This document shows positions 38,415-46,810 of a stretch of 64,000 nucleotides of DNA, piece by piece. Within the stretch, counting starts at the first letter, position 1. The number at the start of each line of letters is the position of its first letter. Under the pieces are notes generated by a model. It was not told where the DNA came from, made no database searches, and saw only the letters and a list, made by a program, of their open reading frames with translations. Both the position numbers and the translations under genes were made by a program. The DNA comes from JAQBQH01 sp035607415 (lineage in GTDB: Bacteria > Myxococcota_A > Polyangia > Palsa-1104), in assembly GCA_035607415.1 (NCBI GenBank), contig DATNAQ010000009.1, positions 1 through 64,000 of the forward strand, read 5' to 3'.

Positions 38415-39436
38415 GACGGCGTACCGTGGCGTGGGCCCGGTGCGCTGTCAAGGCGTCCGTGGAAGCGTTCGCGCGCGAGGAACGCCGCGCCGAGCGGCGC
38501 GGCGAGATCTTTCAGCTCGGTGGCCACGATGCGAACTTTTTCGTGGTCGCGTTGCACGAGGAAATGCTTGTACGCGTGCTCGCGGATGCGTTCGACGAAA
38601 CGTTCGCCGAGCCGCTCGGCGATGCCGCCGCCGATGACGATGACCTCGGGATCGAGCGCGTTGGCCAGGTTGCCGGCGAGGAGGCCGAGGTAATATTGCG
38701 CGTCGCGCATGACCTTGCACATGACGGCGTCGTCGAGGTCGAGCGCTTTTTCGATCACGCTCGAGGTCAGCGTCTCGGTGTCGTGCTTGCGCATCAGCTT
38801 CGGCACCTCGGACTTCCAGCCCTTCTTGATCAGCTTGCGCACGTCGCGCTCCATGGCGGTGCGCGAGGCGAGCGCCTCGACGCAGCCGCGCTTGCCGCAG
38901 CCGCAGCGCGGGCCGTGCGGCAGGAGCGTCATGTGGCCGATCTCGCCGGCGACGCCGCGGCCGCCGTGGTGCGTGTGGTGGCCGACGATGATGCCGCCGC
39001 CGATGCCGGTGCCGACGAAGATGCCGACCATGGTGCGCGTGCCCTTGCCGACGCCGTAGGCGTGCTCGCCGACGACGGCGACGCGGACGTCGTTGTCGAG
39101 AAAGACGCGCAGGCCATCGAGGCCGGCGGAGAGGCGCTCGACGAGCGGGATCTGCGACCAGCCGAGGTTGGGCGCGGTGTCGACGATGCCGCGCGCGTCA
39201 TCGACGCCGCCGGGGACGCCGACGCACAGCGCGCTGAGGTCGGCGGCGCGCGGACCGATCTCGTCGCGCACGCGCTTGCAGAGCGCGATCATGCGGTCGA
39301 TGACGGCGTCGGGTCCGTCGGCAGCGAGCGTCTTGGTGCGCTCGGAGTGGATGACGTGGCCGTGGATGTCGACGGCGGCGGCGTGCATCTTGGTGCCACC
39401 GAGGTCGAAGCCGATGACGAGTGAGTTGTCAGCCAT
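38393..39436 (-). CDS. ROK-family sugar kinase (glucokinase-like)
   Basis: The product has 347 residues. The N-terminal phosphate loop is VIGFDLGGTKMHAAAVD. ROK signatures include NDVRVAVVGEHAYG and FVGTGIGGGIIV, then the zinc motif CGCGKRGCVEALAS, with GEIGHMTL supplying the His ligand. The C-terminal adenosine site is VIVIGGGIAERLG. It likely phosphorylates glucose or a related hexose; the DNA-binding domain of ROK repressors is absent. It starts a minus-strand run with nth, methyltransferase and nudix genes. Confidence 0.9.
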
Positions 39437-39480
39437 TCGTCGACGGTAGCACGGTTGGCGGCGGGTACGCTGGATCAAGA

Positions 39481-39600
39481 ATTCACAGGGAGCTCAGGGA
39501 GCTCAGGGAGAACAAAACTCTTACAGACAGGACACGCAGATTCGTTCTGTAAGCGTCTTGTTCTCCCTGAGCTCTCTGATCTCTCTGTGGAATGTTTTTT
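39481..39600. repeat. Long imperfect inverted repeat with T-tract
   Basis: The left arm 39481-39527 and right arm 39546-39593 are complementary over about 47 bases, with five mismatches and one inserted base, around an 18-base loop. Each arm contains GGAGCTCAGGGAG-like units and CTTACAGA next to the loop. TTTTTT (39595-39600) follows on the plus strand. It lies between two minus-strand genes, directly after the stop at 39602. It could be a terminator, an RNA structure, or a miniature repeat/MITE-like element present elsewhere in the genome. Confidence 0.8.
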
Positions 39601-39601
39601 C

Positions 39602-40543
39602 TTACAGCGAGTCGGTGGGGACCCAGCCTTCGTTGCCTTCGTCGTCGCGCACGTGGGAGTAGCTGCCCTTCTTGTCGAGCACGCGCATGTGCGCCGAGGG
39701 AGACGTCACCACCACGCCGCGGCCGGTGGCGGGGGCGATCGGCGCCGCCGCCGGCTCGGGCGCCGTCTGCATCGGCACCGGGCGCCTGGCGGCGACGTTG
39801 TACAGCGACTCGAGGCGCGGCTTGTCCGCGGCCTTCTCGGCGGCGACGTTGGCCGACAGCTGCTCGAACGAGCGCCCGGCCGCGGCCACTTCCACCGACT
39901 GGCCGGGCTGCGTGAAGAAGTGGCCGGTCACATGGATGACCTGCCCGTCACCGACGCGGAAGCGCACGCCGAGCACGCCCGAGCCGTAGCGCGCGGCAAC
40001 GGCGCGCGACGACATCAGCACGTCGACCTTCTGCTTGTCGACGACGTCGAAGAGGTAGCCGCCGCCGGCGAGCTGCCAGCGCGGATGGCCGCCGTTGCCC
40101 AGCTTCTTCAACAGGCCGCGATCGGTCTGACCCACCTCCATCGGGAAGATCTCTTCGTTCGAGGTCTTGCCGTTCCACTTCACGTAGCCGGGGAAGGCGC
40201 GCTCGAGGAGGTAGTGCACCGCGTGGTCGGTGGTGTAGAGGAAGCCGCCGGCGGTGACGAAGCGGCGCACGCGCTCGCGCGCGGCGGCCGACATCTCGCC
40301 GGTGCAGTTGACCATGAGCGTCTGCTGCCCGTGCAGCGGCAGCTGCGGCAGGTCTTCCGGATCGACGACGACGTATTTGACCTGCGCCTTCTGCATCACG
40401 TGCTCCATGTGATCGGCGGAGCCGCGCACCACGACCACCTCGGCCTGGCGCAGGCGCTCGAGATCGCCGATGTGCGCGTGGGCAGGCGCGGCGAGTGCCG
40501 TGACGGCGGCAGCGACGGCGAAGGCGGCGAGGGAGCGCGTCAT
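39602..40543 (-). CDS. Exported protein with amidotransferase-like fold and SH3b domain
   Basis: The product has 313 residues. Signal peptide about 1-23 (ending AHAH). Residues 25-205 form an alpha/beta domain (QAEVVVVRGSADHMEHVMQK, KYVVVDPEDLPQL, LMVNCTGEMS, RRFVTAGGFLYTTDHAVHYL, DVLMSSRAVAARYG, VIHVTGHFFTQPGQS) similar to class-I glutamine-amidotransferase-like or DUF4159-type domains without a clear nucleophile elbow. After an Ala/Pro linker, residues about 255-313 form a bacterial SH3 domain (VVVTSPSAHMRVLDKKGSYS, NEGWVPTDSL), which often binds cell wall. Its role may be at the envelope. Confidence 0.7.
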   Translation of the reverse strand: MTRSLAAFAVAAAVTALAAPAHAHIGDLERLRQAEVVVVRGSADHMEHVMQKAQVKYVVVDPEDLPQLPLHGQQTLMVNCTGEMSAAARERVRRFVTAGGFLYTTDHAVHYLLERAFPGYVKWNGKTSNEEIFPMEVGQTDRGLLKKLGNGGHPRWQLAGGGYLFDVVDKQKVDVLMSSRAVAARYGSGVLGVRFRVGDGQVIHVTGHFFTQPGQSVEVAAAGRSFEQLSANVAAEKAADKPRLESLYNVAARRPVPMQTAPEPAAAPIAPATGRGVVVTSPSAHMRVLDKKGSYSHVRDDEGNEGWVPTDSL

Positions 40544-40606
40544 GTGGGACCTCCTCGCGAGTCCAACGCACGAGGCAGACGGTTCGATCTGGCGCGCGGT
40601 TCGATC

Positions 40607-40612
40607 TACGAT
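40607..40612 (+). promoter_or_regulatory. -10 box TACGAT for a leaderless start
   Basis: TACGAT ends five bases before the ATG at 40618, so transcription would begin at or next to the start codon. No Shine-Dalgarno sequence is present. The same spacing recurs at 12883 (minus), 41837 and 46799. Confidence 0.4.
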
Positions 40613-40617
40613 GCGGC

Positions 40618-41829
40618 ATGGCCAAGCTCCGGCACGAGCTCAGACGCAAGCGCGACCAGATCGAGCTCGCGCTCTTCACCGGCGCCCCGGTCGCGGGCGA
40701 CGAGGTGCGCCGGGCGCTCGAAGTCCTGGCCGTCGAGACCGGTGGCGACGAGCCGCGGCGCGTCGACGAGCTGGCCCAGGTGGCCGAGGGCAAGCTCGCG
40801 CGCGCCGACTATCGCGATCGCGCCGGCGTCGCCGGCGTGCGCCGCTTCTCGACGGCGGGCGGCGCCACGATCTACCTGATGGCGGTCGAGACCTTCCCCG
40901 ACCACGTCAACAACGTGTACCTCGTGCGCGAGGGCGGGCGCGCCACGCTCTACGACTGTGGCTCGCAGACGGCGCTGTCGCAGGCGGATCTGACGCGCGC
41001 GCAGGCGGTGCTGGCGCAGGTCTACGGGGAGACGCGCGGGCTCGACGACGTGTCGGACCTCGTCCTCAGCCACGCGCACATCGATCACTTCGGCGGCGTC
41101 GGCTTCTACAAGGCGCGCGGCGTGCGCGTGCACGTCCACGAGTTCGACGCGCGCGTGGTCACGCGCTTCGAGGAGCGCATCATCGTCGCCGCGATGCAGC
41201 TGCGCGTGTTCCTCGAGCGCGCCGGCGTCGACGAGCGCACGCGCGCCGAGCTCGAGCAGATGTACGTGTTCACCAAGTCGCTGTTCAAGTCGGTGCCCGT
41301 CGATCGCGTGCTCGCCGACGGCGAGCGCGTGCACGACTACGTGGTGCACCACGCGCCGGGGCACTGCCCGGGGCAGATCTGCATGCAGGTGCACAACATC
41401 CTGCTCACCACCGATCACATCTTGCCGCGCATCACGCCGCACCAGTCGCCGGAGAGCATCACGCCGTGGACCGGGCTCGATCACTACCTGCGCTCGCTCG
41501 AGAAGTTCCGCCACCTCGGCGGCGTCGACCTGGCGCTGCCGGGGCACGAGGAGCCGATCGCGCGGCTGTCGCAGCGCATCGGCGAGATCGAGGCGTTCCA
41601 CCGCGCGCGGCTCGACAAGGTGCGCGCCGCCTGCGCCACGCCGCGGACGACGGCGGAGATCGCGCACGAGCTGTTCGGCACGCAGGCAGGGTACGGGCGC
41701 CTGCTCGCGCTCGAGGAGGCGGCGGCGCACGTCGAGTACCTGGCGCGGCGCGGCTTGTTGGAGATTGCGAACCTCGAGGAGCTGACGGTGGCGCCGAATC
41801 CGGTGCTGCGATATCGCGCGGCGGCGTAG
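40618..41829 (+). CDS. Metallo-beta-lactamase-fold hydrolase
   Basis: The product has 403 residues. An N-terminal helical region (1-75) is followed by the MBL domain: NNVYLVREGGRATLYDCG, the metal motif LSHAHIDHFGG, HHAPGHCPGQICM, LLTTDHILPRI, and VDLALPGHEEPI with the final His. A C-terminal winged-helix-like region (about 330-403; TTAEIAHELFG) matches MBL proteins of the LACTB2-like type. The substrate is unknown (thioester, RNA or lactone are all possible). Confidence 0.85.
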   Translation: MAKLRHELRRKRDQIELALFTGAPVAGDEVRRALEVLAVETGGDEPRRVDELAQVAEGKLARADYRDRAGVAGVRRFSTAGGATIYLMAVETFPDHVNNVYLVREGGRATLYDCGSQTALSQADLTRAQAVLAQVYGETRGLDDVSDLVLSHAHIDHFGGVGFYKARGVRVHVHEFDARVVTRFEERIIVAAMQLRVFLERAGVDERTRAELEQMYVFTKSLFKSVPVDRVLADGERVHDYVVHHAPGHCPGQICMQVHNILLTTDHILPRITPHQSPESITPWTGLDHYLRSLEKFRHLGGVDLALPGHEEPIARLSQRIGEIEAFHRARLDKVRAACATPRTTAEIAHELFGTQAGYGRLLALEEAAAHVEYLARRGLLEIANLEELTVAPNPVLRYRAAA

Positions 41830-41848
41830 TGGATGCTACGATCGGAGT

Positions 41849-41923
41849 ATGAGCGAGCGAAGCGAGCGGTTTGGATCGGCTTCGTCGCGTGGCCCGTGGG
41901 GCCGCGCTCGGGAATGGGCGTAG
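41849..41923 (+). CDS. Tiny frame (24 codons) before the Smr gene
   Basis: The ATG follows TACGAT (41837-41842) by six bases, and the frame reads MSERSERFGSASSRGPWGRA to a TAG three bases before the Smr-gene ATG. GAGCGAGCGAAGCGAGCG is its 5' part. It may be a leaderless leader frame that feeds ribosomes into the Smr gene. Confidence 0.3.
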   Translation: MSERSERFGSASSRGPWGRAREWA

Positions 41924-41926
41924 CCC

Positions 41927-42217
41927 ATGACCTCTGACGATGCGGCGGTCGAGCTACCGATCGATGGCGAGCTGGACCTGCACACGTTCGCGCCGCACGA
42001 GGTGAAGGAGCTCGTCGCCTCGTACGTCGACGAAGCGGCCGACCGCGGCATCTGGGAGCTGCGCATCGTGCACGGCAAGGGCACGGGCGCCTTGCGGCGG
42101 CTCGTGCACTCGGTGCTCGAGCGGCACGAGCTGGTCGTCGCCTTCCGCCTCGCCGACGAGCAGGCGGGCGGCTGGGGCGCCACGCTGGTGCAGCTGCGCC
42201 CGCCGCGGCGGGGGTAG
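41927..42217 (+). CDS. Smr-domain protein
   Basis: The product has 96 residues, a stand-alone Smr domain as at the C-terminus of MutS2. It has ELDLHTFAPHEVKELVASYV near the start and LRIVHGKGTGALRRLVHSVL, with the HGKGTG loop, then WGATLVQL. Smr domains have endonuclease activity on DNA or RNA. The stop is two bases before the sixA start, so the two are in one operon. Confidence 0.88.
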   Translation: MTSDDAAVELPIDGELDLHTFAPHEVKELVASYVDEAADRGIWELRIVHGKGTGALRRLVHSVLERHELVVAFRLADEQAGGWGATLVQLRPPRRG

Positions 42218-42219
42218 CG

Positions 42220-42705
42220 ATGGACCTCTTCTTGATCCGCCATGCCCACGCCGTCGACGGCGACGGCATGCGCGACGACGATCGCCCGCTGTCGGGGCAA
42301 GGACGGCGCCAGGCGCTCGACGTGGGCGGCGCGCTCAGCCGGCAGAAGGTGCGCTTCGCCCGCATCGTGACGAGCCCGCTCGTGCGCGCCGTCGAGACCG
42401 CCGAGCTGGTGGCGGTCTCGCTCGGCTTCGACGGCGGGCTCGACGTGCACGAGGCCATGCGGCCCGACGGCAGCTGGAAGCATCTTCTGCGCGACGTGCT
42501 GGCGCTGCACGATCACGCCGGCAGCATCGCGCTCGTCGGGCACGAGCCGACCATCGGGCACTATCTGTCGAAGCTGTTGCATCAAAAGGGCCTGTCGATG
42601 TCGAAGGGCGCCGTGGTGCGGCTCGACTGGCACGACGCCGACAGCCCGGCCAAGGTGGTCTGGACGGTTTCGCCCAAGCGCCTCGATCCGTCGCCGACGC
42701 TCTGA
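42220..42705 (+). CDS. sixA: Phosphohistidine phosphatase SixA
   Basis: The product has 161 residues in the histidine-phosphatase (phosphoglycerate mutase-like) superfamily. The catalytic LIRHAHA is at residues 5-11, RIVTSPLVRAVETAEL carries the second Arg, and ALVGHEPTIGHYL the second His. The short length and lack of a lid match SixA, which dephosphorylates phosphohistidines such as those of Hpt domains or PTS proteins. It may relate to the histidine kinase at 49516, but this is speculative. Confidence 0.88.
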   Translation: MDLFLIRHAHAVDGDGMRDDDRPLSGQGRRQALDVGGALSRQKVRFARIVTSPLVRAVETAELVAVSLGFDGGLDVHEAMRPDGSWKHLLRDVLALHDHAGSIALVGHEPTIGHYLSKLLHQKGLSMSKGAVVRLDWHDADSPAKVVWTVSPKRLDPSPTL

Positions 42706-42719
42706 TATCGTCGGAGGCC

Positions 42720-45269
42720 ATGACTCGTATCCATCAGTGTCGCCGCGCCGAGGCGGGTCTCGCCGGCGCCGGCGGAGACGCGCTGCCGTTCGTGCTGCCG
42801 GGCGCGCGCGCCACGTTCACCCCGGCGCGCGAAGTCAACGTTCGCCATCTGCGCATCGAGGTCGCGCTCGACTTCGCCGCCGCTGCCGTCGACGGGGTGA
42901 CCACGCTGACGCTGGTGCCGCTCGCCGACGGGCGCGCGCGCGTGGCGCTCGACGCGGTCGAGATGCAGCTGCACGCGGTCACGCTCGCCGACGGCGCCGC
43001 GCTCGACTATTCGTACGACGGCGCCAAGGTCGCGTTCGAGCTCGCCGGCTGCAAGGAGGGCGCGCCCGTCGACGTGGTGGTGCGCTATCGCTGCACGCCG
43101 CGGCGCGGGCTCTACTTCATCCGCCCCGACGAGCAATATCCCGCGCGGCCCACGCAGGCGTGGTCGCAGGGGCAGGACGAGGACAACCGCGGCTGGTTCC
43201 CCTGCTTCGATCATCCGAACGTGAAGTCGACGTCGGAGGTGATCGCGACGGTGCCGAAGCAGATGACCGTGCTGTCGAACGGCACGCTCGTCGCCGACGA
43301 GGTCGCGGGCGAGCGGCGCACGGTGCACTACAAGCAGGAGGTCGCGCACGCGAGCTACCTCGTCACGCTGGTGGCGGGCGAGTACGCGCACCTTTCCGAG
43401 CGCGCGGGCGGCGTCGAGCTGCACTACTTCGTCAACCCGGGGCGCGAGGGCGACGGGCCGCGCACGTTCGGCAACACCGGCAAGATGATCGAGCTGTTCG
43501 CCGAGCGGACCGGGCGCGCCTATCCGTGGCCGCGCTATTCGCAGATCACCGTCGCCGAGTTCATCTTCGGCGGCATGGAGAACACGAGCGCGACGACGCT
43601 CACCGATCAGACGCTGCACGACGAGCGCGCGCACCTCGATTTCTCGTCGGAGCCGCTGATCTCGCACGAGCTGGCGCATCAGTGGTTCGGCGATCTGCTC
43701 ACCTGCCGCAGCTGGTCCGAAGGCTGGCTCAACGAGGGCTTCGCCACGTACATGGAGCTGGTGTGGAAGGAGCACATCGCCGGGCGCGACGAGGCCGACT
43801 ACGATCGGCTCGGCGATCAGGAGGCGTATCTCGACGAGGATGCGCACCGCTATCGCCGGCCCATCGTCACCAACGTGTTCCACGAGCCGATCGACGTGTT
43901 CGATCGCCATCTGTACGAGAAGGGCGGCTGCGTGCTGCACATGCTGCGCTCGGAGCTCGGCGACGCGCGCTTCTGGAAGGCGATCAAGCACTACGTGCAC
44001 AAGCATGCGGGCGGATCGGTGGAGACGCGCGATCTGGCGCGCGCCGTCGACGAGGCGACCGGCTGGAATCCCGATCGCTTCTTCGAGCAGTGGGTGTGGA
44101 AGGCGGGGCATCCGGACCTGAAGGTCGAGAGCTCGTGGGACGACGAGCAGAAGATGGCGAAGCTCGTCGTGGCGCAGACGCAGACGGTGGAGGGCGAGAC
44201 GCCGCTGTTCCACTTTCCGCTGCCGGTGCGCTTCGTCGTCGACGGCGCGGCGCACGAGGTGACGCTGACGGTGTCGGCGGCGCAAGAGACCTTCGTGGTG
44301 CCGCTTCCGGGCAAGCCGTCGCAGGTGGTGATCGATCCCGGCAACAACATCCTGAAGACGCTCGACGAGAAGAAGGCGGACGAGCTGTGGACCGCGCAGC
44401 TGGCCTCCGCCGAGCGCGCGATTGACCGCGTGCGCGCGGCGCGCGCCCTCGGCAAGGCGGGCAATCCGACGGTGACCGACGCGCTCGTGAAGTCGATGCG
44501 CGAGGATGCTTCGTGGATCGTGCGCGGCGAGGCGGGCCTGGCGCTCGGCGCGATCAAGACCGACGCCGCGCGCGACGCCATCGCCGCCGCCGTGGGCAAG
44601 GAGCCGCATCCCAAGGCGCGCCGCCACCTCGTGAAGGCGCTCGGCAGCTTCCGGAACGACGAGCGCGCGGCCGACGCGATCGGGCCGACGCTGGCGCGCG
44701 ACGCGAGCTACTTCGTCGAGGCCGAGAGCGCGATGTCGCTGGCCAAGACGCGCTCGCCGCGCGCGTTCGACGCGCTGGTCGCGGCCATGAAGCGGCCTTC
44801 GTACCTCGACGTGATCCAGTCGATGTGCCTGTCGGGCATCGCCGAGCTGCGCGACGAGCGCGGCATCGAGATCGCGCTCGTGGCGGCGGCGTATGGCAAG
44901 CCGGTGATCGGCCGGCGCGCGGCCATCGCCGTGCTCGGCGTGCTCGGCGCCGAATATCCGCAGCACAAGCGGCGGGTGCGCGAGCGGCTGTGCGAGCTGC
45001 TCGACGATCGCGACTTCCGCGCGCGCATCGCCGCCGTCGAGGCCTTGCGCGTGCTCGGCGATCCCGACGCCGTGGGCGCCTTGAAGCGCGCCGAAGGCAA
45101 GGATCTCGACGGGCGCGTGCGCCGGCGCGCGCGCGAGGTGGCGCGCAAGCTGGCCGAGGGCAGCGCGCAGGACGAGCAGGTGCGCGGGCTGCGCGACGCG
45201 GTCGAGAAGTTGCAAGACGAGAACCGTGAGCTCAAGGAGCGCGTGATGAAGCTGGAGGCGCGCAAGTGA
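42720..45269 (+). CDS. M1-family aminopeptidase with HEAT-repeat C-terminus
   Basis: The product has 849 residues. The M1 catalytic part has the exopeptidase motif GGMENTSA, the zinc site HELAHQWFG (His316, Glu317, His320) and NEGFATY with the third ligand. The beta-rich N-terminal domain (about 25-220) is typical (VRHLRIEVALDFAAAAVDGV). Unlike PepN, the C-terminus (about 560-810) consists of HEAT-like repeats (SWIVRGEAGLALGAI, HPKARRHLVKALGSF, ARIAAVEALRVLG), and the last 30 residues form a coiled coil (VEKLQDENRELKERVMKLEA). It is cytoplasmic by appearance. GGAGG precedes the ATG. Confidence 0.93.
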   Translation: MTRIHQCRRAEAGLAGAGGDALPFVLPGARATFTPAREVNVRHLRIEVALDFAAAAVDGVTTLTLVPLADGRARVALDAVEMQLHAVTLADGAALDYSYDGAKVAFELAGCKEGAPVDVVVRYRCTPRRGLYFIRPDEQYPARPTQAWSQGQDEDNRGWFPCFDHPNVKSTSEVIATVPKQMTVLSNGTLVADEVAGERRTVHYKQEVAHASYLVTLVAGEYAHLSERAGGVELHYFVNPGREGDGPRTFGNTGKMIELFAERTGRAYPWPRYSQITVAEFIFGGMENTSATTLTDQTLHDERAHLDFSSEPLISHELAHQWFGDLLTCRSWSEGWLNEGFATYMELVWKEHIAGRDEADYDRLGDQEAYLDEDAHRYRRPIVTNVFHEPIDVFDRHLYEKGGCVLHMLRSELGDARFWKAIKHYVHKHAGGSVETRDLARAVDEATGWNPDRFFEQWVWKAGHPDLKVESSWDDEQKMAKLVVAQTQTVEGETPLFHFPLPVRFVVDGAAHEVTLTVSAAQETFVVPLPGKPSQVVIDPGNNILKTLDEKKADELWTAQLASAERAIDRVRAARALGKAGNPTVTDALVKSMREDASWIVRGEAGLALGAIKTDAARDAIAAAVGKEPHPKARRHLVKALGSFRNDERAADAIGPTLARDASYFVEAESAMSLAKTRSPRAFDALVAAMKRPSYLDVIQSMCLSGIAELRDERGIEIALVAAAYGKPVIGRRAAIAVLGVLGAEYPQHKRRVRERLCELLDDRDFRARIAAVEALRVLGDPDAVGALKRAEGKDLDGRVRRRAREVARKLAEGSAQDEQVRGLRDAVEKLQDENRELKERVMKLEARK

Positions 45270-45829
45270 CCGCAAAGACGCCCTCGATCTCGGCCTCGAT
45301 TTCGGGTCGACTGGTACGGTCGTCGCTGCGCTATCTGCGCGACCGCGAGGGGGCGGCGACGATCGCACAGATCGCGGCGCAGTTTCCCGAGCACGCGTTT
45401 TTGCACGCCGCGCACGTCGACGACGGTTGGATCCCGCTCGGCGCGTGGCTCGAGGTGCTGGCGGCGTGCGAGGCGCGCTTCGGCGATCCGCCGACGCTGC
45501 GCCTGCTCCGCGAGATGACCCGCGCGACCATGGCCGCCGCGGTGTCGACGGTGTGGGGCACGTTCTTGGCGTCGGCGACGCCCGATCAGCTGATGGCGCG
45601 CGTCGGCGACTTCTGGTCGGTCAGCTTCGACACCGGCACGCTCGGCGTCGCCGAGCGCGCGCACGGGCGGGCCAAGCTCGCTGTCGACGGCTGGGCCGAT
45701 CCGCCGCCGCAAGTGGGCGCCATGGTCGCCGAGGCGTGCGCGGTGTTCCTGGCGCGCGTCGGCGTGGGCGCGCCGCGCGTCGTCGACCGCGTGGTCAATG
45801 GGCGTCTCGAGATTGACGGCGCGTGGTAG
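45266..45829 (+). CDS. DUF2378/TIGR02265-like protein
   Basis: The product has 187 residues, with a GTG start overlapping the aminopeptidase stop (GTGA). It is all-helical: RLVRSSLRYLRDREGAATIA, DDGWIPLGAWLEVLAACEAR, LRLLREMTRATMAAAVSTVW, and DFWSVSFDTGTLGVAERAHG with the conserved Trp and GxLxV pattern, then FLARVGVGAPRVVDRVVNG. This resembles the myxobacterial TIGR02265/DUF2378 family, distantly related to heme-NO-binding domains; no heme His is evident. Its function is unknown. It overlaps the convergent DUF2231-like gene by 35 bases. Confidence 0.65.
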   Translation: MTAKTPSISASISGRLVRSSLRYLRDREGAATIAQIAAQFPEHAFLHAAHVDDGWIPLGAWLEVLAACEARFGDPPTLRLLREMTRATMAAAVSTVWGTFLASATPDQLMARVGDFWSVSFDTGTLGVAERAHGRAKLAVDGWADPPPQVGAMVAEACAVFLARVGVGAPRVVDRVVNGRLEIDGAW

Positions 45830-46244
45830 CCGCGTACTCCCAGTCGACGAGACCTCCGATCCAGCTGGCCACGCCGAGCACGGCCACGCCGAGCGCCGAC
45901 AGCACGAACGGCCCGCGCGGCGTGGCGACGGCGCCGCGCTCGTGAGCGCGTAACGCCAGGCTGGCGACGAAGAGCGCGGTGGCGACCAGGTTGGCGACGC
46001 CGTGCCAGCGGGCGAAGCGGCGCGCCGGCGAGCCGGGCGAAAGGCGCGTCCGATAGTCCCACGCCTCGGTGACGCCCGCCGCCAGCATGGCGACGAGCCC
46101 GGCGACGACGTTGAACAGCGCGGCCTCGACGAACGGCGAGCCGCCGAAGTAGGACAGGACGTCGAACACGAAGCTCATGCCCCACACCACGAGCGGGATG
46201 TGGGCGACGAGCGTGTGCGGCAGCGGGCGCGCTTCGGACGTCAC
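45795..46244 (-). CDS. DUF2231-like membrane protein
   Basis: The product has 149 residues from GTG 46244. Four membrane segments: LVAHIPLVVWGMSFVFDVLS, FNVVAGLVAMLAAGVTEAWD, WHGVANLVATALFVASLALR and FVLSALGVAVLGVASWIGGL. HxxLVHxP-like and GxxD motifs (PLPHTLVAHIPL, WIGGLVDWEY) fit DUF2231, a family of small membrane proteins of unknown role. An upstream ATG at 46301 would add 19 polar residues and overlap the neighbouring gene; the GTG is preferred because it begins just before the first family motif. Confidence 0.75.
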   Translation of the reverse strand: MTSEARPLPHTLVAHIPLVVWGMSFVFDVLSYFGGSPFVEAALFNVVAGLVAMLAAGVTEAWDYRTRLSPGSPARRFARWHGVANLVATALFVASLALRAHERGAVATPRGPFVLSALGVAVLGVASWIGGLVDWEYAATTRRQSRDAH

Positions 46245-46287
46245 CGCGAAGTTATAAGGCGGTATGCGCCTTGCTTCACCTCGCTGC

Positions 46288-46710
46288 ATGGCCAAGCGCA
46301 ACCCGAATGTTCCGGGCCCCGGCTTCTACAAGATTCAGGGTAGCCACGTCGAGAATCGCGACGCGGCCAAGGCGAGCAAGCGGGCGCTCGACCGGGAGGC
46401 GGCGCGGCGCAAGCAGAAGGCGGCGGCGCGCCCGGCGGCGGCGGTCAGGCGCGTGCGGGCGAAGGCGGCGTCGAAGGTGGAGATTCCGCCGACGCCGGAG
46501 GTGCTGGCGCGCGAGCACGATCGCGACTTTCAGCGCATGAACGAGCGGCGGGCGGTCAAGAAGGTGAAGCCGGCGCCGGTGCGGCGGGAGGACTATCCGA
46601 GCTACCTCGGGGCGACGGCGCGCGGCGTCATCCGGCGGGTGGCGCGCCTGGCGTTTGCGCCGCTGGCGTTGGCGCGGGCGGTGGTGGACCGCGTCCGGCA
46701 CCGCGACTGA
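46288..46710 (+). CDS. Highly basic protein of unknown function
   Basis: The product has 140 residues, very rich in Lys, Arg and Ala (DREAARRKQKAAARPAAAVR, AVKKVKPAPVRREDYPSYLG). It begins MAKRNPNVPGPGFYKIQGSH. A hydrophobic-amphipathic helix near the end (VARLAFAPLALARAVV) precedes a basic tail. An in-frame ATG at 46264, seven bases after TATAAG, gives a slightly longer form that might be made from a leaderless transcript. It may bind nucleic acid or the membrane surface. No family is recognised. Confidence 0.55.
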   Translation: MAKRNPNVPGPGFYKIQGSHVENRDAAKASKRALDREAARRKQKAAARPAAAVRRVRAKAASKVEIPPTPEVLAREHDRDFQRMNERRAVKKVKPAPVRREDYPSYLGATARGVIRRVARLAFAPLALARAVVDRVRHRD

Positions 46711-46798
46711 CGCCCGGAGCTGCGGCTCGCGTCCGGATTCGTGATTTCCGGAATTCGCGGCCAACCGTCCGAAATCGTGATCGCGCCGCCGGTTTGCG

Positions 46799-46804
46799 TA
46801 TGAT
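46799..46804 (+). promoter_or_regulatory. -10 box TATGAT for a leaderless GTG start
   Basis: TATGAT ends six bases before the GTG at 46811. No ribosome-binding site lies between. Upstream, GTCCGGATTCGTGAT (46731-46745) and GTCCGAAATCGTGAT (46767-46781) form a direct repeat 36 bases apart, the second ending at the expected -35 position, so an activator may bind there. Confidence 0.45.
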
Positions 46805-46810
46805 GCCACG

